From: Pseudomonas sp. PB106
GTDB taxonomy: Bacteria > Pseudomonadota > Gammaproteobacteria > Pseudomonadales > Pseudomonadaceae
Assembly: GCF_009764645.1 (NCBI RefSeq)
Contig: NZ_RWIM01000101.1
Span: 1-34,656, forward strand
Reading direction: 5' to 3'
DNA length: 34,656 bases
Shown here: one piece after another, positions 11,044-21,618 of the stretch
Layout: each line of letters starts with the position of its first letter
Numbering within the stretch: the stretch's first letter is position 1
The notes under the pieces: generated by a model
What the model saw: the letters and a program-made list of their open reading frames with translations, nothing else
Told to the model about the DNA's origin: nothing
Databases searched by the model: none
Program-made: the position numbers and the translations under genes

Positions 11044-13122
11044 TCAATGACTCACAGCAATCGCCTGATTGTTCATGATACGCGGAGTGAGAAACACCAG
11101 CAGCTCGGATTTTTTCTCCGAAACCACATCACGCCGGAAAAGGCGGCCAAGATACGGCACATCGCCAAGAAATGGCACCTTATCTACGACCTTGCTTTGA
11201 GTATTTGAGAAAACACCGCCAATCACGATGGTTTCGCCATCGTTGACCAGCACCTTGGCGTTCACCTCGTTTTTCTTGATCGGCGGCACATCCTGCACTT
11301 TGTTCAGGTAATCCGGTTCGTCCTTGGTGACCTTGACCTCCATGATGATGCGGTTATCGGGGGTGATCTGCGGCGTCACTTCCAGCGACAGCGAAGCCTC
11401 TTTGAACGACACCGAAGTGGCACCGCTGGAGCTGGCTTCCTGATACGGAATCTCGGTGCCCTTGAGGATTTTCGCGGTCTCTTTGTCCGAGGTGACGACT
11501 TTCGGCTGGGATACGATTTCGCCGTTGCCGGTTTTTTCCATGGCCGTCAGCTCCAGATCGAGCAAGACATTGTCGGTAATGAAGGCGATGCCGATCCCCG
11601 AGGTGTTATTGACGGTGCCCATATCGACGAACGGTGAGTTGGTGCTGGTGCTGCCCGGCGTGCCGATGGTGGTCGACGAACCGTTGCTGACCCCGGAGGT
11701 GTTCCAGTTGCCTTTGTTCTGCACCGAACCGCCCCAACGCACGCCGAGGCTCTTGTCGTAATCGACGTTGGCCTCAACGATGCGTGCCTCGATCATCACC
11801 TGGCGCACCGGAATATCCAGTTGCGCCACGATGCGCCGTAGTTCGTCGAGGCGATCCTGGGTCTGGTAGGCGATGATGTTGTTGGTCCGCTCATCGACAG
11901 TGATCGAGCCACGCTCGTCGATTTTCGCCTCAGCACTGGTCACTGACTGGAACAGCTTGGCGATGTCTGCGGCTTTGGCGTAATTCACCTGCAGCAGTTC
12001 ACGACGCAGCGGCGCCAGTTCGGCGATCTGCTTTTGCGATTCCAGTTCCTGGCGTTCGCGAGCAGCGATCTCGTCAGCCGGCGCGACCAGCAGGACATTG
12101 CCGATCTTGCGTTTATCCAGCCCCTTGGTTTTCAACACCAGATCCAGCGCCTGATCCCACGGCACGTTTTGCAGGCGCAACGTGATGCCGCCCTGCACCG
12201 TATCGCTGGCAACCAGATTGAGGTTGGTGAAGTCGGCGATCAGTTGCAGCACCGAACGTACGTCGATGTCCTGGAAATTCAGCGAAAGCTTTTCGCCGAC
12301 ATAGTTGTTGCGATCGGCATTGCGCTTTTGCAGGTCGTCGACCGTCATCGGACGGATGCTGACGGTCAGCTTGTTGTCGGTCTGGAAGGTTGAGTATTCA
12401 TAAGTGCCGCTGGGTTCGACAGTAATAACCGTGCGATCACCGCTCACGCCGGCATTGACGAACTGCACCGGGGTGGCGAAATCCTTGACGTCGAGGCGTA
12501 CCCGCAGCTTCTCCGGCAGTTGCGTGCGGGTGAAGCTGAGAATGATCTTGCCGTCATGCTCCTGAATATCCGGGGCAATGGTCGGGTCGGACAGATCGAT
12601 GACGACATTGCCCTCGCCCGCCGTGCCGCGCTGGAAGTCGACGCCGCGAATGGCCCGACTGGTCGGCACGAATGCCTTGACCGGAGCCGCTGCCGCCGCA
12701 GTGGCGCGCGGCGCAACGGCCGGACGCGGCGCAGCGACTGGCGCACCCTGCCCAACAACCACGAACAGATTGTTGCCTTCAACACGTGTGCTGTACTGCG
12801 AAAGCTGTGTGAGGCTGACGATCAGGCGCGTCCGGTCCTTCGCTTCAACCACGGTGGCCGTGCGGGCATTGCCGCTGCCCAGATCGAGGTTCTTGCTGGC
12901 CAACTGACTGGCAACACCCGGCAGGTCGAGGGCAATCCGCGCCGGCGACTCGGTGGTGTAACCCTTGGGCTGCGGCGGCGGGCCATCGAAGGACAGTTTC
13001 AGCTCGACGCGATCCCCCGGTAACGCCGCGACGTCCAGCGTCTTCAGGTTGGCCGCAATTACCACCGGCGACATCAGCGCTATCCATAGCGAAAAACCGA
13101 GGGTGGAGAAAATCCTGTTCAT
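11044..13122 (-). CDS. pilQ: Type IV pilus secretin PilQ
   Basis: PilQ forms the outer-membrane channel through which the type IV pilus is extended and retracted. The 692-aa protein has a signal peptide (about 1-23, cleaved after VIA-A) and two AMIN peptidoglycan-binding domains (about 26-125 and 160-258), with an Ala/Pro-rich linker at 127-150. An STN/N0 domain follows at 275-350, then a secretin N1 domain (375-445) and the secretin core (about 520-682). The core contains the conserved [16 protein letters not shown] near 649-664. A Ser/Thr/Gly-rich insertion (about 470-500) probably forms a gate-region loop. It follows pilP by 13 bp as the last gene of pilMNOPQ. The start is an ATG. Confidence 0.97.
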   Translation of the reverse strand: MNRIFSTLGFSLWIALMSPVVIAANLKTLDVAALPGDRVELKLSFDGPPPQPKGYTTESPARIALDLPGVASQLASKNLDLGSGNARTATVVEAKDRTRLIVSLTQLSQYSTRVEGNNLFVVVGQGAPVAAPRPAVAPRATAAAAAPVKAFVPTSRAIRGVDFQRGTAGEGNVVIDLSDPTIAPDIQEHDGKIILSFTRTQLPEKLRVRLDVKDFATPVQFVNAGVSGDRTVITVEPSGTYEYSTFQTDNKLTVSIRPMTVDDLQKRNADRNNYVGEKLSLNFQDIDVRSVLQLIADFTNLNLVASDTVQGGITLRLQNVPWDQALDLVLKTKGLDKRKIGNVLLVAPADEIAARERQELESQKQIAELAPLRRELLQVNYAKAADIAKLFQSVTSAEAKIDERGSITVDERTNNIIAYQTQDRLDELRRIVAQLDIPVRQVMIEARIVEANVDYDKSLGVRWGGSVQNKGNWNTSGVSNGSSTTIGTPGSTSTNSPFVDMGTVNNTSGIGIAFITDNVLLDLELTAMEKTGNGEIVSQPKVVTSDKETAKILKGTEIPYQEASSSGATSVSFKEASLSLEVTPQITPDNRIIMEVKVTKDEPDYLNKVQDVPPIKKNEVNAKVLVNDGETIVIGGVFSNTQSKVVDKVPFLGDVPYLGRLFRRDVVSEKKSELLVFLTPRIMNNQAIAVSH

Positions 13123-13135
13123 TGTTCGACTTCCA

Positions 13136-13663
13136 CTATGAATGCTCTTTCAAAGGAATGGTGCGCGGGCGCTCCAGCCAGGCGCCCTGGCCGTCCGGCA
13201 CGATTTCGACCACATCGACCTGAGTGGCGCTGATGGCAACAATGCGCCCATCGTTGCGCCCCAGGTAATCGCCGACTTTCAGCCGATGCACCCCGCCCGC
13301 CCCGCGCAACAGCGCAAACGACCCGGAAACATTGGAGATCGTGCCGACCATCTCGAACTGCTCGATATTGAAAACTTCGAGGTATTGCTTGACCCGGTTG
13401 GGGTCGGGTTTGACGCTGCGCGAGCCGTGTTTCTGCCCAGCCAGATCGACGCGCACCTGCCGCGAAAACGGACTGCGCAGATTGGCCGCGCTGTAAGTGA
13501 ATGTCGGGTAAGACCGAAATGTCGGGGTTGGTTCAATTTTGCCCGCCGGTCGCAGGCGCACTTCGTTCATGTAGGCATCGAGGTCGCTGAAATCATCGCT
13601 GCCCCCACAACCACTGAGCGCAAACAGCGCCATCGCCAAGGCGAAATAACGAATCAGGGTCAT
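13136..13663 (-). CDS. pilP: Type IV pilus assembly lipoprotein PilP
   Basis: PilP is an inner-membrane lipoprotein that links the PilN/PilO dimer to the PilQ secretin. The 175-aa sequence starts with a lipoprotein signal peptide whose lipobox LSGC places the acylated cysteine at residue 19 and leaves a mature end CGGSDDF. A flexible stretch (about 30-80) is followed by the compact beta-domain (about 90-165), with VGTISNVSGSFALLRG and VHRLKVGDYLGRNDGR as conserved parts. The start overlaps the end of pilO by 4 bp, consistent with translational coupling. Confidence 0.96.
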   Translation of the reverse strand: MTLIRYFALAMALFALSGCGGSDDFSDLDAYMNEVRLRPAGKIEPTPTFRSYPTFTYSAANLRSPFSRQVRVDLAGQKHGSRSVKPDPNRVKQYLEVFNIEQFEMVGTISNVSGSFALLRGAGGVHRLKVGDYLGRNDGRIVAISATQVDVVEIVPDGQGAWLERPRTIPLKEHS

Positions 13664-14283
13664 TTCTGCAGCCCCTTGTCGTTATAGCGATACGTCTTGG
13701 CAAGAATGCTCATGCGCAGTTTCGGCCCGCTCTCAGGGCTGATCGGCGCCAGTTCGAAATCATGCAACGTCACGATTCGCGGCAGCCCGGCCACGCCGCT
13801 GACGAAGGTGGCGAGGTCGTGATAGGCGCCAGTCACGGTGATCTGGATCGGCAGTTCGATGTAGAACGGCTGGGTTACTTCCGGCAGCAGTTTGATCTCT
13901 TCGAACTCCAGCCCGCTGCCCAGACCTGTACGGGTGATGTCCTCGAGCAGACCCGGCACTTCGGTGTCACTGGGCAGTTGCCGCAGCAGCACGCCGAAAG
14001 AGTTTTCCATCTCTTTCATTTGCTGGGTGTACAGCTCCAGATTGGCCGACAGATGCGCCTTGCTGGCGAATTGCTCCTTGAGTGTGGCCTCCTCTTCGCG
14101 CTTGGCATCGAGCTGATTTTCCAGATCGCTGATGAAAAAGTTGTAGCCAAGCCCCAGGACCAGAGCCATGAGCAGGGCACCGGCAATGGCTTTTACCGCA
14201 GCCGGCCAGGAGCCGATGTTGTTGGTATCAAGATCATTGAAGTCAATGTTGCGCAGGCTCTCCAGCCACTCGGACGGCTTCAT
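13660..14283 (-). CDS. pilO: Type IV pilus inner-membrane protein PilO
   Basis: PilO forms heterodimers with PilN in the inner-membrane alignment subcomplex. The 207-aa protein has a short cytoplasmic N-terminus (MKPSEWLESLRNIDFNDLD), one membrane segment (about 29-50), a predicted coiled coil (about 52-90, rich in Glu, Lys and Gln) and a C-terminal ferredoxin-like periplasmic domain with the conserved LPIQITVTGAYHDLATFVSG near 146-165. It overlaps pilN by 4 bp and pilP by 4 bp. The start is an ATG. Confidence 0.96.
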   Translation of the reverse strand: MKPSEWLESLRNIDFNDLDTNNIGSWPAAVKAIAGALLMALVLGLGYNFFISDLENQLDAKREEEATLKEQFASKAHLSANLELYTQQMKEMENSFGVLLRQLPSDTEVPGLLEDITRTGLGSGLEFEEIKLLPEVTQPFYIELPIQITVTGAYHDLATFVSGVAGLPRIVTLHDFELAPISPESGPKLRMSILAKTYRYNDKGLQK

Positions 14284-14845
14284 TGGTCGTCCTCCAGGGT
14301 CTTCGGCTGAGTCTGACGAACGGTCAGCTCAAACGTGTTGGCCTGATCCACTTGACCGGCGGTCGTCGCCTTCACTTCGTTAAGGCTCGGTGCATCGAAC
14401 CAGTCGGAAGCGTCCAGATTGCGCATCAGCTCGGAGACACGGTTATTCGATTCCGCCGCACCGCTGATCGACAGGGTTTTGCCGCTCATCTTCACGTCGG
14501 TGAAATACACACCGTCGGGCAGCGTGCGCGCCAGTTGATCGAAAATCCGCCCGCTGATCTGCCGATTGCCCTGTAGGTCCTGGATGATGCGCATGCGCTC
14601 GACCAGCTGCTGGCGATGGGCCTTGAGCTCGCTGATCTGCTTGATTCGCTCATCGACGACGGCGATCTGCTTGCCGATGTAATCGTTGCGCGCCATCTGT
14701 CGCTGGATTGCAGAACTGTAGACCTGGTCAGCGATCAAAACCGCGCCGATCGAGCCGACCACCACGCCGATCAGCGCCAGCAGGAAGCGTTTGCGCCGCT
14801 CTTCGCGACGCTCCTCGCGCCAAGGTAGAAGGTTGATCCGCGCCA

Positions 14846-14846
<1 letters not shown>
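14280..14846 (-). CDS. pilN: Type IV pilus inner-membrane protein PilN
   Basis: PilN bridges cytoplasmic PilM and periplasmic PilO. The 188-aa protein begins MARINLLPWREERREERR. INLLPWR is the conserved N-terminal motif that docks into the PilM groove. A membrane helix follows (about 22-42), then a coiled coil and a small periplasmic domain. Its start codon overlaps the pilM stop by one base (14846) and its end overlaps pilO by 4 bp, so the whole set is tightly coupled. Confidence 0.96.
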
Positions 14847-16126
<1,280 letters not shown>

Positions 16127-18574
16127 TTGATTCGTCTGCTGAAATTTTTCGGTTGGTCCATCGTCGCCGTTTTCTGCGGACTGCTTTTAGGTCTCAGCGG
16201 CGCGTTTCTTTACCTTAGTCCGGGTTTGCCGTCTGTGGAGGCGCTGAGAAGCATTCAGTTGCAGATTCCCCTGCGCGTGTACTCCAGCGATAACAAGTTG
16301 ATCGCAGAGTTTGGCGAAATGCGCCGTACGCCGATCCGTTTCGCCGACATTCCCCCCAATTTCATTAATGCGTTACTAAGTGCTGAAGACGACAATTTCG
16401 CCAACCACTATGGCGTCGATCCGAGCAGCCTGATGCGCGCCGCGACCCAATTGGTAAAAAGCGGACACATTCAGTCCGGCGGCAGCACCATTACCATGCA
16501 GGTGGCGAAGAACTTCTTCCTCACCAGCGAACGCAGCTTCTCGCGCAAAACCACCGAAATTCTTCTGGCCCTGCAGATCGAACGGCAGCTGACCAAGGAC
16601 GAAATCCTTGAGCTGTACGTAAACAAGATTTATCTGGGCAACCGCGCCTATGGCATTGAGGCGGCGGCGCAGGTGTATTACGGCAAGTCGATCCGTGACA
16701 TCAGCCTGGCGCAGATGGCGATGATCGCTGGTCTGCCGAAAGCACCGTCGCGCTTCAACCCGCTGGCCAACCCGGCGCGCAGCAAAGAACGTCGTGACTG
16801 GATTCTCGGGCGCATGTACAAGCTCGGCAAGATCACCGAGGCGGATTACACCGCTGCGATCAACGAGCCGCTGAACGCCAGCTATCACGTGCCTACACCA
16901 GAAGTGAACGCACCGTACATCGCCGAAATGGCCCGCGCCGAAATGGTCGGTCGCTATGGCAGCGAGGCTTACACCGAAGGTTTCCGCGTCACTACCACAG
17001 TGCCGAGCAATCTGCAGGAAATGGCCAACACCGCGCTGCACGAAGGTTTGATGACCTACGATCAGCGTCACGGCTACCGTGGCCCTGAGTCGCGTCTGCC
17101 GGGCAAGACCCGTGAAGCGTGGGCCAGTGAGCTGACCAAGCAACGCACGATCAGCAGCCTCGAGCCGGCCATCGTCACGCAGGTCGACAAGAACGGCCTG
17201 CAAGTGCTGACCCGCACCGGCGAAGAGCACGTCGCCTGGGACACCATGAAATGGGCGCGTCCATTCCTCAACACCAACAGCATGGGCGCCAATCCGCGTC
17301 AGCCGTCGGATGTTGCGGCGGTCGGTGATCTGGTTCGTGTCCAGCGTCAGAAAGACAATTCACTGAAGTTCAGCCAGATCCCGCAGGCACAAGGGGCGCT
17401 GGTGTCGCTGGACCCGCAGAACGGTGCGATCCGCTCGCTGGTCGGCGGTTTTGCCTTCGAGCAGAGCAACTACAACCGCGCCATGCAGGCCAAGCGTCAG
17501 CCGGGCTCGAGCTTCAAGCCGTTCGTCTACAGCGCCGCGCTGGACAGCGGCTACACCGCCGCCACGCTGGTCAACGACGCGCCGATCGTGTTCGTCGACG
17601 AGTACCTGGACAAAGTCTGGCGTCCGAAGAACGACACCAACACCTTCCTCGGCCCAATCCGTCTGCGTGAAGCGCTCTACAAGTCGCGCAACCTGGTGTC
17701 GATCCGCTTGCTGCAGGCGATGGGCGTGGGCAAGACCATCGACTACATCACCCGCTTCGGCTTCAACAAGCAGGACCTGCCGCCAAACCTGTCGCTGGCG
17801 CTGGGCACTGCAACCCTGACGCCAATGGAGATCGCCACCGGTTGGAGCACGTTCGCCAACGGCGGCTACAAGATCACCCCGTACATCATCGACAAGATCG
17901 AAAGCCGCAACGGTGACACGCTGTTCGTCGCCAATCCGCCGACCGTGCCACAGGGTGGTTCGGCGACGGACGGTATCGCTGCGCCGGACGCTCAATTGTT
18001 CACGGTCGATGCTGCTCCGGTTCCGGGTGAAGCACCGGGCAACGCCGCCGTACCGCAAGCGCCGGCGGTGGCTGAGCGGATCGTCGATGGTCGTACCACG
18101 TACATCCTCAACAGCATGCTGCAGGACGTGATCAAGCTCGGCACCGGCCGTCGCGCATTGGCCATGGGTCGCAGCGACATCGCTGGCAAAACCGGTACCA
18201 CCAACGAATCGAAAGATGCGTGGTTCTCCGGTTACAACGCCGATTACGTGACCACGGTTTGGACCGGTTTCGACCAGCCGGAAAGCCTCGGTCGTCGCGA
18301 GTTCGGCGGCACGGTGGCACTGCCGATCTGGATGAACTACATGTCGGCTGCACTGAAAGACAAGCCGCCGCATGTTCAGCCTGAGCCGGAAGGCTTGCTG
18401 AGCCTGCGCGTGGACCCGGTCAGCGGCCGTGCGGCGACGCCGAGCACACCGGGCGCGTACTTCGAGCTGTTCAAGTCGGAAGACACGCCACCGTCGGTGA
18501 ACGAGCTGGGCAACGGCACGGCACCGGGCAGCCCGCTGCCGGCGGATGAGCAGGCACCGATCGATCTGTTCTGA
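16127..18574 (+). CDS. mrcA: Penicillin-binding protein 1A (bifunctional transglycosylase/transpeptidase)
   Basis: This class A PBP (also called PonA) polymerises lipid II and cross-links peptidoglycan in the periplasm. The TTG at 16127 gives MIRLLKFFGW, the expected cytoplasmic tip, and 815 aa. An upstream ATG at 16070 would add 19 residues that look unlike the family. A membrane anchor spans about residues 10-31. The GT51 domain (about 50-230) has catalytic Glu87 in LLSAEDDNFANHYGVD. The transpeptidase domain has Ser461 in the SSFK motif (SxxK), Ser520-Arg-Asn (SxN) and Lys688-Thr-Gly (KTG). An Ala/Pro-rich insert (about 605-650) varies between species. The ribosome binding site is weak. 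The gene is divergent from pilM, as in other pseudomonads, and is followed by an intrinsic terminator. Confidence 0.95.
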   Translation: MIRLLKFFGWSIVAVFCGLLLGLSGAFLYLSPGLPSVEALRSIQLQIPLRVYSSDNKLIAEFGEMRRTPIRFADIPPNFINALLSAEDDNFANHYGVDPSSLMRAATQLVKSGHIQSGGSTITMQVAKNFFLTSERSFSRKTTEILLALQIERQLTKDEILELYVNKIYLGNRAYGIEAAAQVYYGKSIRDISLAQMAMIAGLPKAPSRFNPLANPARSKERRDWILGRMYKLGKITEADYTAAINEPLNASYHVPTPEVNAPYIAEMARAEMVGRYGSEAYTEGFRVTTTVPSNLQEMANTALHEGLMTYDQRHGYRGPESRLPGKTREAWASELTKQRTISSLEPAIVTQVDKNGLQVLTRTGEEHVAWDTMKWARPFLNTNSMGANPRQPSDVAAVGDLVRVQRQKDNSLKFSQIPQAQGALVSLDPQNGAIRSLVGGFAFEQSNYNRAMQAKRQPGSSFKPFVYSAALDSGYTAATLVNDAPIVFVDEYLDKVWRPKNDTNTFLGPIRLREALYKSRNLVSIRLLQAMGVGKTIDYITRFGFNKQDLPPNLSLALGTATLTPMEIATGWSTFANGGYKITPYIIDKIESRNGDTLFVANPPTVPQGGSATDGIAAPDAQLFTVDAAPVPGEAPGNAAVPQAPAVAERIVDGRTTYILNSMLQDVIKLGTGRRALAMGRSDIAGKTGTTNESKDAWFSGYNADYVTTVWTGFDQPESLGRREFGGTVALPIWMNYMSAALKDKPPHVQPEPEGLLSLRVDPVSGRAATPSTPGAYFELFKSEDTPPSVNELGNGTAPGSPLPADEQAPIDLF

Positions 18575-18587
18575 TCCAGCGGTATTG

Positions 18588-18622
18588 AAAAGCCCCGCCT
18601 TCGATTGAAGTGCGGGGCTTTT
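18588..18622 (+). terminator. Intrinsic terminator after mrcA
   Basis: AAAAGCCCCGC (18588-18598) pairs with GCGGGGCTTTT (18612-18622), an 11-bp stem followed by more T residues, 13 bp past the mrcA stop codon. This is a standard Rho-independent terminator and is probably functional in both directions. Confidence 0.9.
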
Positions 18623-18660
18623 TTACACCTGCCAGTCTATGTGCTGACTGACCCGGCGCC

Positions 18661-18750
18661 TTCGCGAGCAAGCTCGCTCCCACAGGGTTCTGGGGTGTTC
18701 ACTAACGTGAGGCACAACGCAATCACTGTGGGAGCGAGCTTGCTCGCGAA
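18661..18750. repeat. REPIN-like inverted repeat, family C (copy 1)
   Basis: Perfect 25-bp arms lie at 18661-18685 and 18726-18750. The right arm begins CTGTGGGAGCGAGCTTGCTC and ends GCGAA; the 40-bp spacer has no evident internal structure. It sits between the convergent terminators of mrcA and maeB. The second copy is at 21481-21570 with the arm order reversed. Confidence 0.88.
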
Positions 18751-18788
18751 GAGGCCCGGCAGAGCAACACAAAACCCTCAGCCACAAA

Positions 18789-18818
18789 AAAGCCCCGACT
18801 CTCACGAGCCGGGGCTTT
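18789..18818 (-). terminator. Intrinsic terminator after maeB
   Basis: AAAGCCCCG (18789-18797) pairs with CGGGGCTTT (18810-18818), with an inner CTC/GAG pairing. An A run at 18786-18791 becomes the T tract on the minus strand. It lies 21 bp past the maeB stop codon. Confidence 0.9.
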
Positions 18819-18839
18819 AGGTTGAAGCGCTACAACGGC

Positions 18840-20108
18840 TTAGCCGTTGAACACGTCATCCACGCTTTTCAGCGGGTAGTTCTTCGGATACGGCAGGGTT
18901 GCCACGCCGGTCTCGATTGCCGCTTTGGCCACAGCGTCGGAGATCAGGGTGATCAGACGCTTGTCCATTGGCTTCGGAATGATGTATTCACGGCCGAATT
19001 CCAGCGGAGCGCCACCGTAGGCGTCGCACACGTCCTGTGGCACAGGCAGCTTGGCCAGCTCACGCAGGGCGTTGGCGGCAGCCACTTTCATTTCTTCGTT
19101 GATGCGCTTGGCGCGAACGTCCAGGGCACCACGGAAGATGAACGGGAAGCCCAGTACGTTGTTGACCTGGTTCGGGTAGTCCGAACGGCCGGTGGCCATG
19201 ATCACGTCGTTACGGGTGGCGTGTGCCAGCTCCGGGGAGATTTCCGGATCCGGGTTCGAGCAGGCGAACACGATCGGGTTGGCCGCCATCGACAGCAGGC
19301 CTTCAGCGCTCAGCAGGTTCGGGCCGGACAAACCGACGAACACGTCAGCGCCTGCCAGTGCGTCAGCCAGGCTGCGCTTCTCGGTGGCGTGAGCGAATAC
19401 CGCTTTGTACTGGTTCAGGTCGTCACGGCCGGAGTGGATCACGCCGGTACGGTCAACCATGAAGATGTTTTCGATGCGTGCGCCCATGCTCACCAGCAGT
19501 TTCATGCAGGAGATGGCCGCAGCGCCGGCGCCCAAGCAGACGATTTTCGCTTCCGGCAGGGTTTTGCCAGCGATTTCCAGGGCGTTGATCATGCCGGCAG
19601 CGGTCACGATTGCGGTGCCGTGCTGGTCATCGTGGAATACCGGAATGTCGCACTGCTCGATCAGAGCGCGTTCGATCTCAAAGCACTCAGGTGCCTTGAT
19701 GTCTTCCAGGTTGATGCCACCGAAGGTGATGGAGATACGCTTAACGGTGTCGATGAAGGCTTGCGGGCTTTCGGAGTCGACTTCGATGTCGAAAACGTCG
19801 ATGCCGGCGAAGCGCTTGAACAGCACGCCTTTACCTTCCATCACTGGCTTGGACGCCAACGGGCCGAGGTTACCCAGGCCGAGAATCGCGGTGCCATCGG
19901 AAATGACTGCAACCAGGTTGCCCTTGCCGGTGTATTTGTAGGCCAGTTCAGGATCGCGAGCGATCTCACGCACTGGTTCAGCTACGCCGGGGCTGTAGGC
20001 CAGCGACAAGTCGCGAGCGGTAGCAGTGGCCTTGGTGAGCTCGACACTCAGCTTCCCTGGACGAGGATTGGCATGATATTCGAGAGCGGCAGTTTTCAGA
20101 TCAGACAT
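18840..20108 (-). CDS. maeB: Malic enzyme (short form)
   Basis: The enzyme oxidatively decarboxylates malate to pyruvate with NAD(P)+, feeding pyruvate and reductant to central metabolism. The ATG at 20108 ([19 protein letters not shown]) gives 422 aa; 40 further upstream codons are open but unlike the family. [11 protein letters not shown] (about 35-45) is the malic-enzyme N-terminal signature, [11 protein letters not shown] holds metal-binding residues, [12 protein letters not shown] is the dinucleotide-binding loop, and [10 protein letters not shown] is a conserved late motif. The phosphotransacetylase-like C-terminal domain of the 750-aa MaeB of enterobacteria is absent; this is the usual short form of pseudomonads. 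NADP preference is inferred. A palindrome, GACAT-N5-ATGTC (20265-20279), lies about 160 bp upstream. A terminator follows. Confidence 0.95.
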   Translation of the reverse strand: MSDLKTAALEYHANPRPGKLSVELTKATATARDLSLAYSPGVAEPVREIARDPELAYKYTGKGNLVAVISDGTAILGLGNLGPLASKPVMEGKGVLFKRFAGIDVFDIEVDSESPQAFIDTVKRISITFGGINLEDIKAPECFEIERALIEQCDIPVFHDDQHGTAIVTAAGMINALEIAGKTLPEAKIVCLGAGAAAISCMKLLVSMGARIENIFMVDRTGVIHSGRDDLNQYKAVFAHATEKRSLADALAGADVFVGLSGPNLLSAEGLLSMAANPIVFACSNPDPEISPELAHATRNDVIMATGRSDYPNQVNNVLGFPFIFRGALDVRAKRINEEMKVAAANALRELAKLPVPQDVCDAYGGAPLEFGREYIIPKPMDKRLITLISDAVAKAAIETGVATLPYPKNYPLKSVDDVFNG

Positions 20109-20291
20109 TTTGGCATTCCGCTTTTTACTGTTGGACAGACTGGTCAGCGAGGATACGCGCCTCGCAAAGTCCCCACAAGACTGAGCGGTCACCCCTGTCA
20201 AGCGCCCTGCCCTACGACTTTGGGCCAAGAGCCACGGCGCACAAGGGCTGGACTGTTCACAATCGACATAAAAAATGTCTACAATTTTTAT

Positions 20292-21092
20292 TCAGCGGGC
20301 GCTTTGCAACATCGAAGGATCTGTCAGCGGAAGTAGCCAGCGTGGCTGACCCTGTTCCAAGCCACCCCGACGTGAACGATCGACAATCCAGCCGCGCGCC
20401 TCGATCTGCTTGCCCTTTAGCGCTTGCAAGCGGGCATTGTCGAATTGTCCGACCAGATTGGGTGCAACGCGCAATACAAGCGAGTCCTGCAACTCGATCC
20501 AGATTCCGCCGCGATTGCGTTGCACCTTGCTCACACGCCCACTGACCACGGCGAAGCCCGAGCGCTGGATCTGCTCCGCTTTCAGTACAGACGTTTGCCG
20601 CCAAAGCCCCCGGCGTGCCTGTCGCGCACTGCGTTCGGCAGCTTGCTGGCAGGCGACCAGATCGACATTCGGCGCCACCGCGACCTGAAAACCGAGGCCA
20701 TCGGCGAGCATTTGCGCTTCGAGATTGGCGCCGCTGGCACTGTAAACATGCGCGAGCGTACGACCGTAATGGTCTTTGGCTTGCTTGCCGGGGCGCAAAC
20801 CGACACGTCCGCCGCTGGCATCGACCAAGGCTTGCAGACGTTGGCGCGCCGCCACCGCGAACGGTTCGTCGCTGCGACCCTGCTTGCCCAGCTCAGGCGT
20901 ATTGAGGCCGATCATGCGTACGCTGCGACCGTCGCTCAGGCGCAGGGTGTCGCCATCGACCACGCGCTGCACCGCAACGCTAGTCAACTGCGCAGGCGCC
21001 GGGCAGAAGGCCTGCGCGCCGGACAGCCAAATCGCAGACACAAAAAAGGCGCCCGCGAGGGACGCCTTTTTCAGCAACGAGGAAAAGCCCAC
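20292..21092 (-). CDS. Secreted thermonuclease-family (SNase) protein
   Basis: The protein resembles staphylococcal nuclease, a Ca2+-dependent phosphodiesterase on DNA/RNA. An N-terminal signal peptide (about 1-27, ending SGAQA) predicts export. The SNase core follows with VVDGDTLRLSDGRSVRMIGLNTPE, an Arg in VRMIG, a Glu in SDEPFAVAAR and a second Arg in KDHYGRTLAHVY; these are the expected catalytic Arg-Glu-Arg positions. The C-terminal part (about 165-260) forms a beta-rich extra domain that I do not recognise. I choose the GTG at 21092 (266 aa, GAAGGG just upstream) over the TTG at 21104, which abuts AAGG with no spacing. The gene starts 14 bp after rpmE, and an intrinsic terminator is embedded in its signal-peptide codons. 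Physiological role is unknown. Confidence 0.85.
   Translation of the reverse strand: MGFSSLLKKASLAGAFFVSAIWLSGAQAFCPAPAQLTSVAVQRVVDGDTLRLSDGRSVRMIGLNTPELGKQGRSDEPFAVAARQRLQALVDASGGRVGLRPGKQAKDHYGRTLAHVYSASGANLEAQMLADGLGFQVAVAPNVDLVACQQAAERSARQARRGLWRQTSVLKAEQIQRSGFAVVSGRVSKVQRNRGGIWIELQDSLVLRVAPNLVGQFDNARLQALKGKQIEARGWIVDRSRRGGLEQGQPRWLLPLTDPSMLQSAR
21043..21071 (-). terminator. Intrinsic terminator of rpmE inside the nuclease signal-peptide codons
   Basis: AAAAAGGCG (21043-21051) pairs perfectly with CGCCTTTTT (21063-21071) around an 11-base loop, and the minus strand continues with a T run. It lies 36 bp past the rpmE stop codon, the usual place for that gene's terminator, yet it falls within codons 8-17 of the downstream nuclease gene. 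Confidence 0.8.
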
Positions 21093-21106
21093 CGGGCCCT
21101 TCAACC

Positions 21107-21331
21107 TTACTCTGCAGCAGGTTTCTTGCCGAAAGCACCGAAACGGTCTGCGAACTTCTGAACGCGACCACCGGTGTCCAGAGTCTTCTGCTTACCGGTG
21201 TAGAACGGGTGGCATTCGTTGCACACGTCGATTGGCATGGCTTTGCCGAAAGTCGAACGGGTTTCGAACTTGTTGCCACAGCTGCAGGTAACAGCAATGA
21301 CTGGGTATTCTGGATGGATATCAGCTTTCAT
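21107..21331 (-). CDS. rpmE: 50S ribosomal protein L31 (zinc-binding form)
   Basis: L31 is a component of the large ribosomal subunit at the intersubunit bridge. The 74-aa protein has the zinc-coordinating cysteines Cys16, Cys18, Cys37 and Cys40 (CSC...CNEC), marking the C+ form. Pseudomonads often also encode a zinc-free paralogue used under zinc limitation, not seen here. The ATG start has a good TGAGGAA ribosome binding site. It has its own extended -10 promoter and is divergent from priA. Confidence 0.98.
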   Translation of the reverse strand: MKADIHPEYPVIAVTCSCGNKFETRSTFGKAMPIDVCNECHPFYTGKQKTLDTGGRVQKFADRFGAFGKKPAAE

Positions 21332-21401
21332 GGTGTATTCCTCAGGCTAGCGTGCCGCCACCCAACACTATTGTTGAATACCGCACGTAATTAGGCCGCG
21401 G

Positions 21402-21429
21402 ATTCTACCAGACCTTTTCAATCACGCAA
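21402..21429 (-). promoter_or_regulatory. Candidate sigma-70 promoter of rpmE
   Basis: On the minus strand an extended -10, TGGTAGAAT (hexamer TAGAAT at 21402-21407), is preceded by TTGCGT (21424-21429) with a 16-bp spacer. The predicted transcript starts near 21395, about 65 nt upstream of the rpmE ATG. Confidence 0.5.
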
Positions 21430-21480
21430 GCTGTCACCGAGACCGACCGTCTGCTAGGCTCCCGGCCTTGGACGCATCCC

Positions 21481-21570
21481 CTGTGGGAGCGAGCTTGCTC
21501 GCGAATGCGTTGTGTCAGTCAATGTTTAAGCGCCTGATACGCCGTCTTCGCGAGCAAGCTCGCTCCCACA
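21481..21570. repeat. REPIN-like inverted repeat, family C (copy 2)
   Basis: Perfect 24-bp arms lie at 21482-21505 and 21547-21570 (CTGTGGGAGCGAGC at the left, GCTCGCTCCCACA at the right), and the spacer differs in sequence from copy 1. It sits between the divergent genes rpmE and priA, 48 bp upstream of the priA start codon, so it may lie close to the priA promoter. Confidence 0.88.
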
Positions 21571-21618
21571 ATTGATATGCGCTCAACCCTTCTTTTGCGT
21601 TTATAGAGATCCCCCCGC

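Noticed and set aside
18840..20108. maeB as a truncated malic enzyme missing its phosphotransacetylase domain
   Set aside because: A single-domain form of about 422 aa is normal in pseudomonads, and the gene ends cleanly before its own terminator.
18822..20336. A 504-codon open frame antisense to maeB
   Set aside because: It is a codon-bias shadow of a well-supported malic enzyme gene.
18661..21570. Repeated sequences as a possible CRISPR array
   Set aside because: The repeats are inverted pairs scattered between genes, with no regular direct-repeat spacing and no cas genes.
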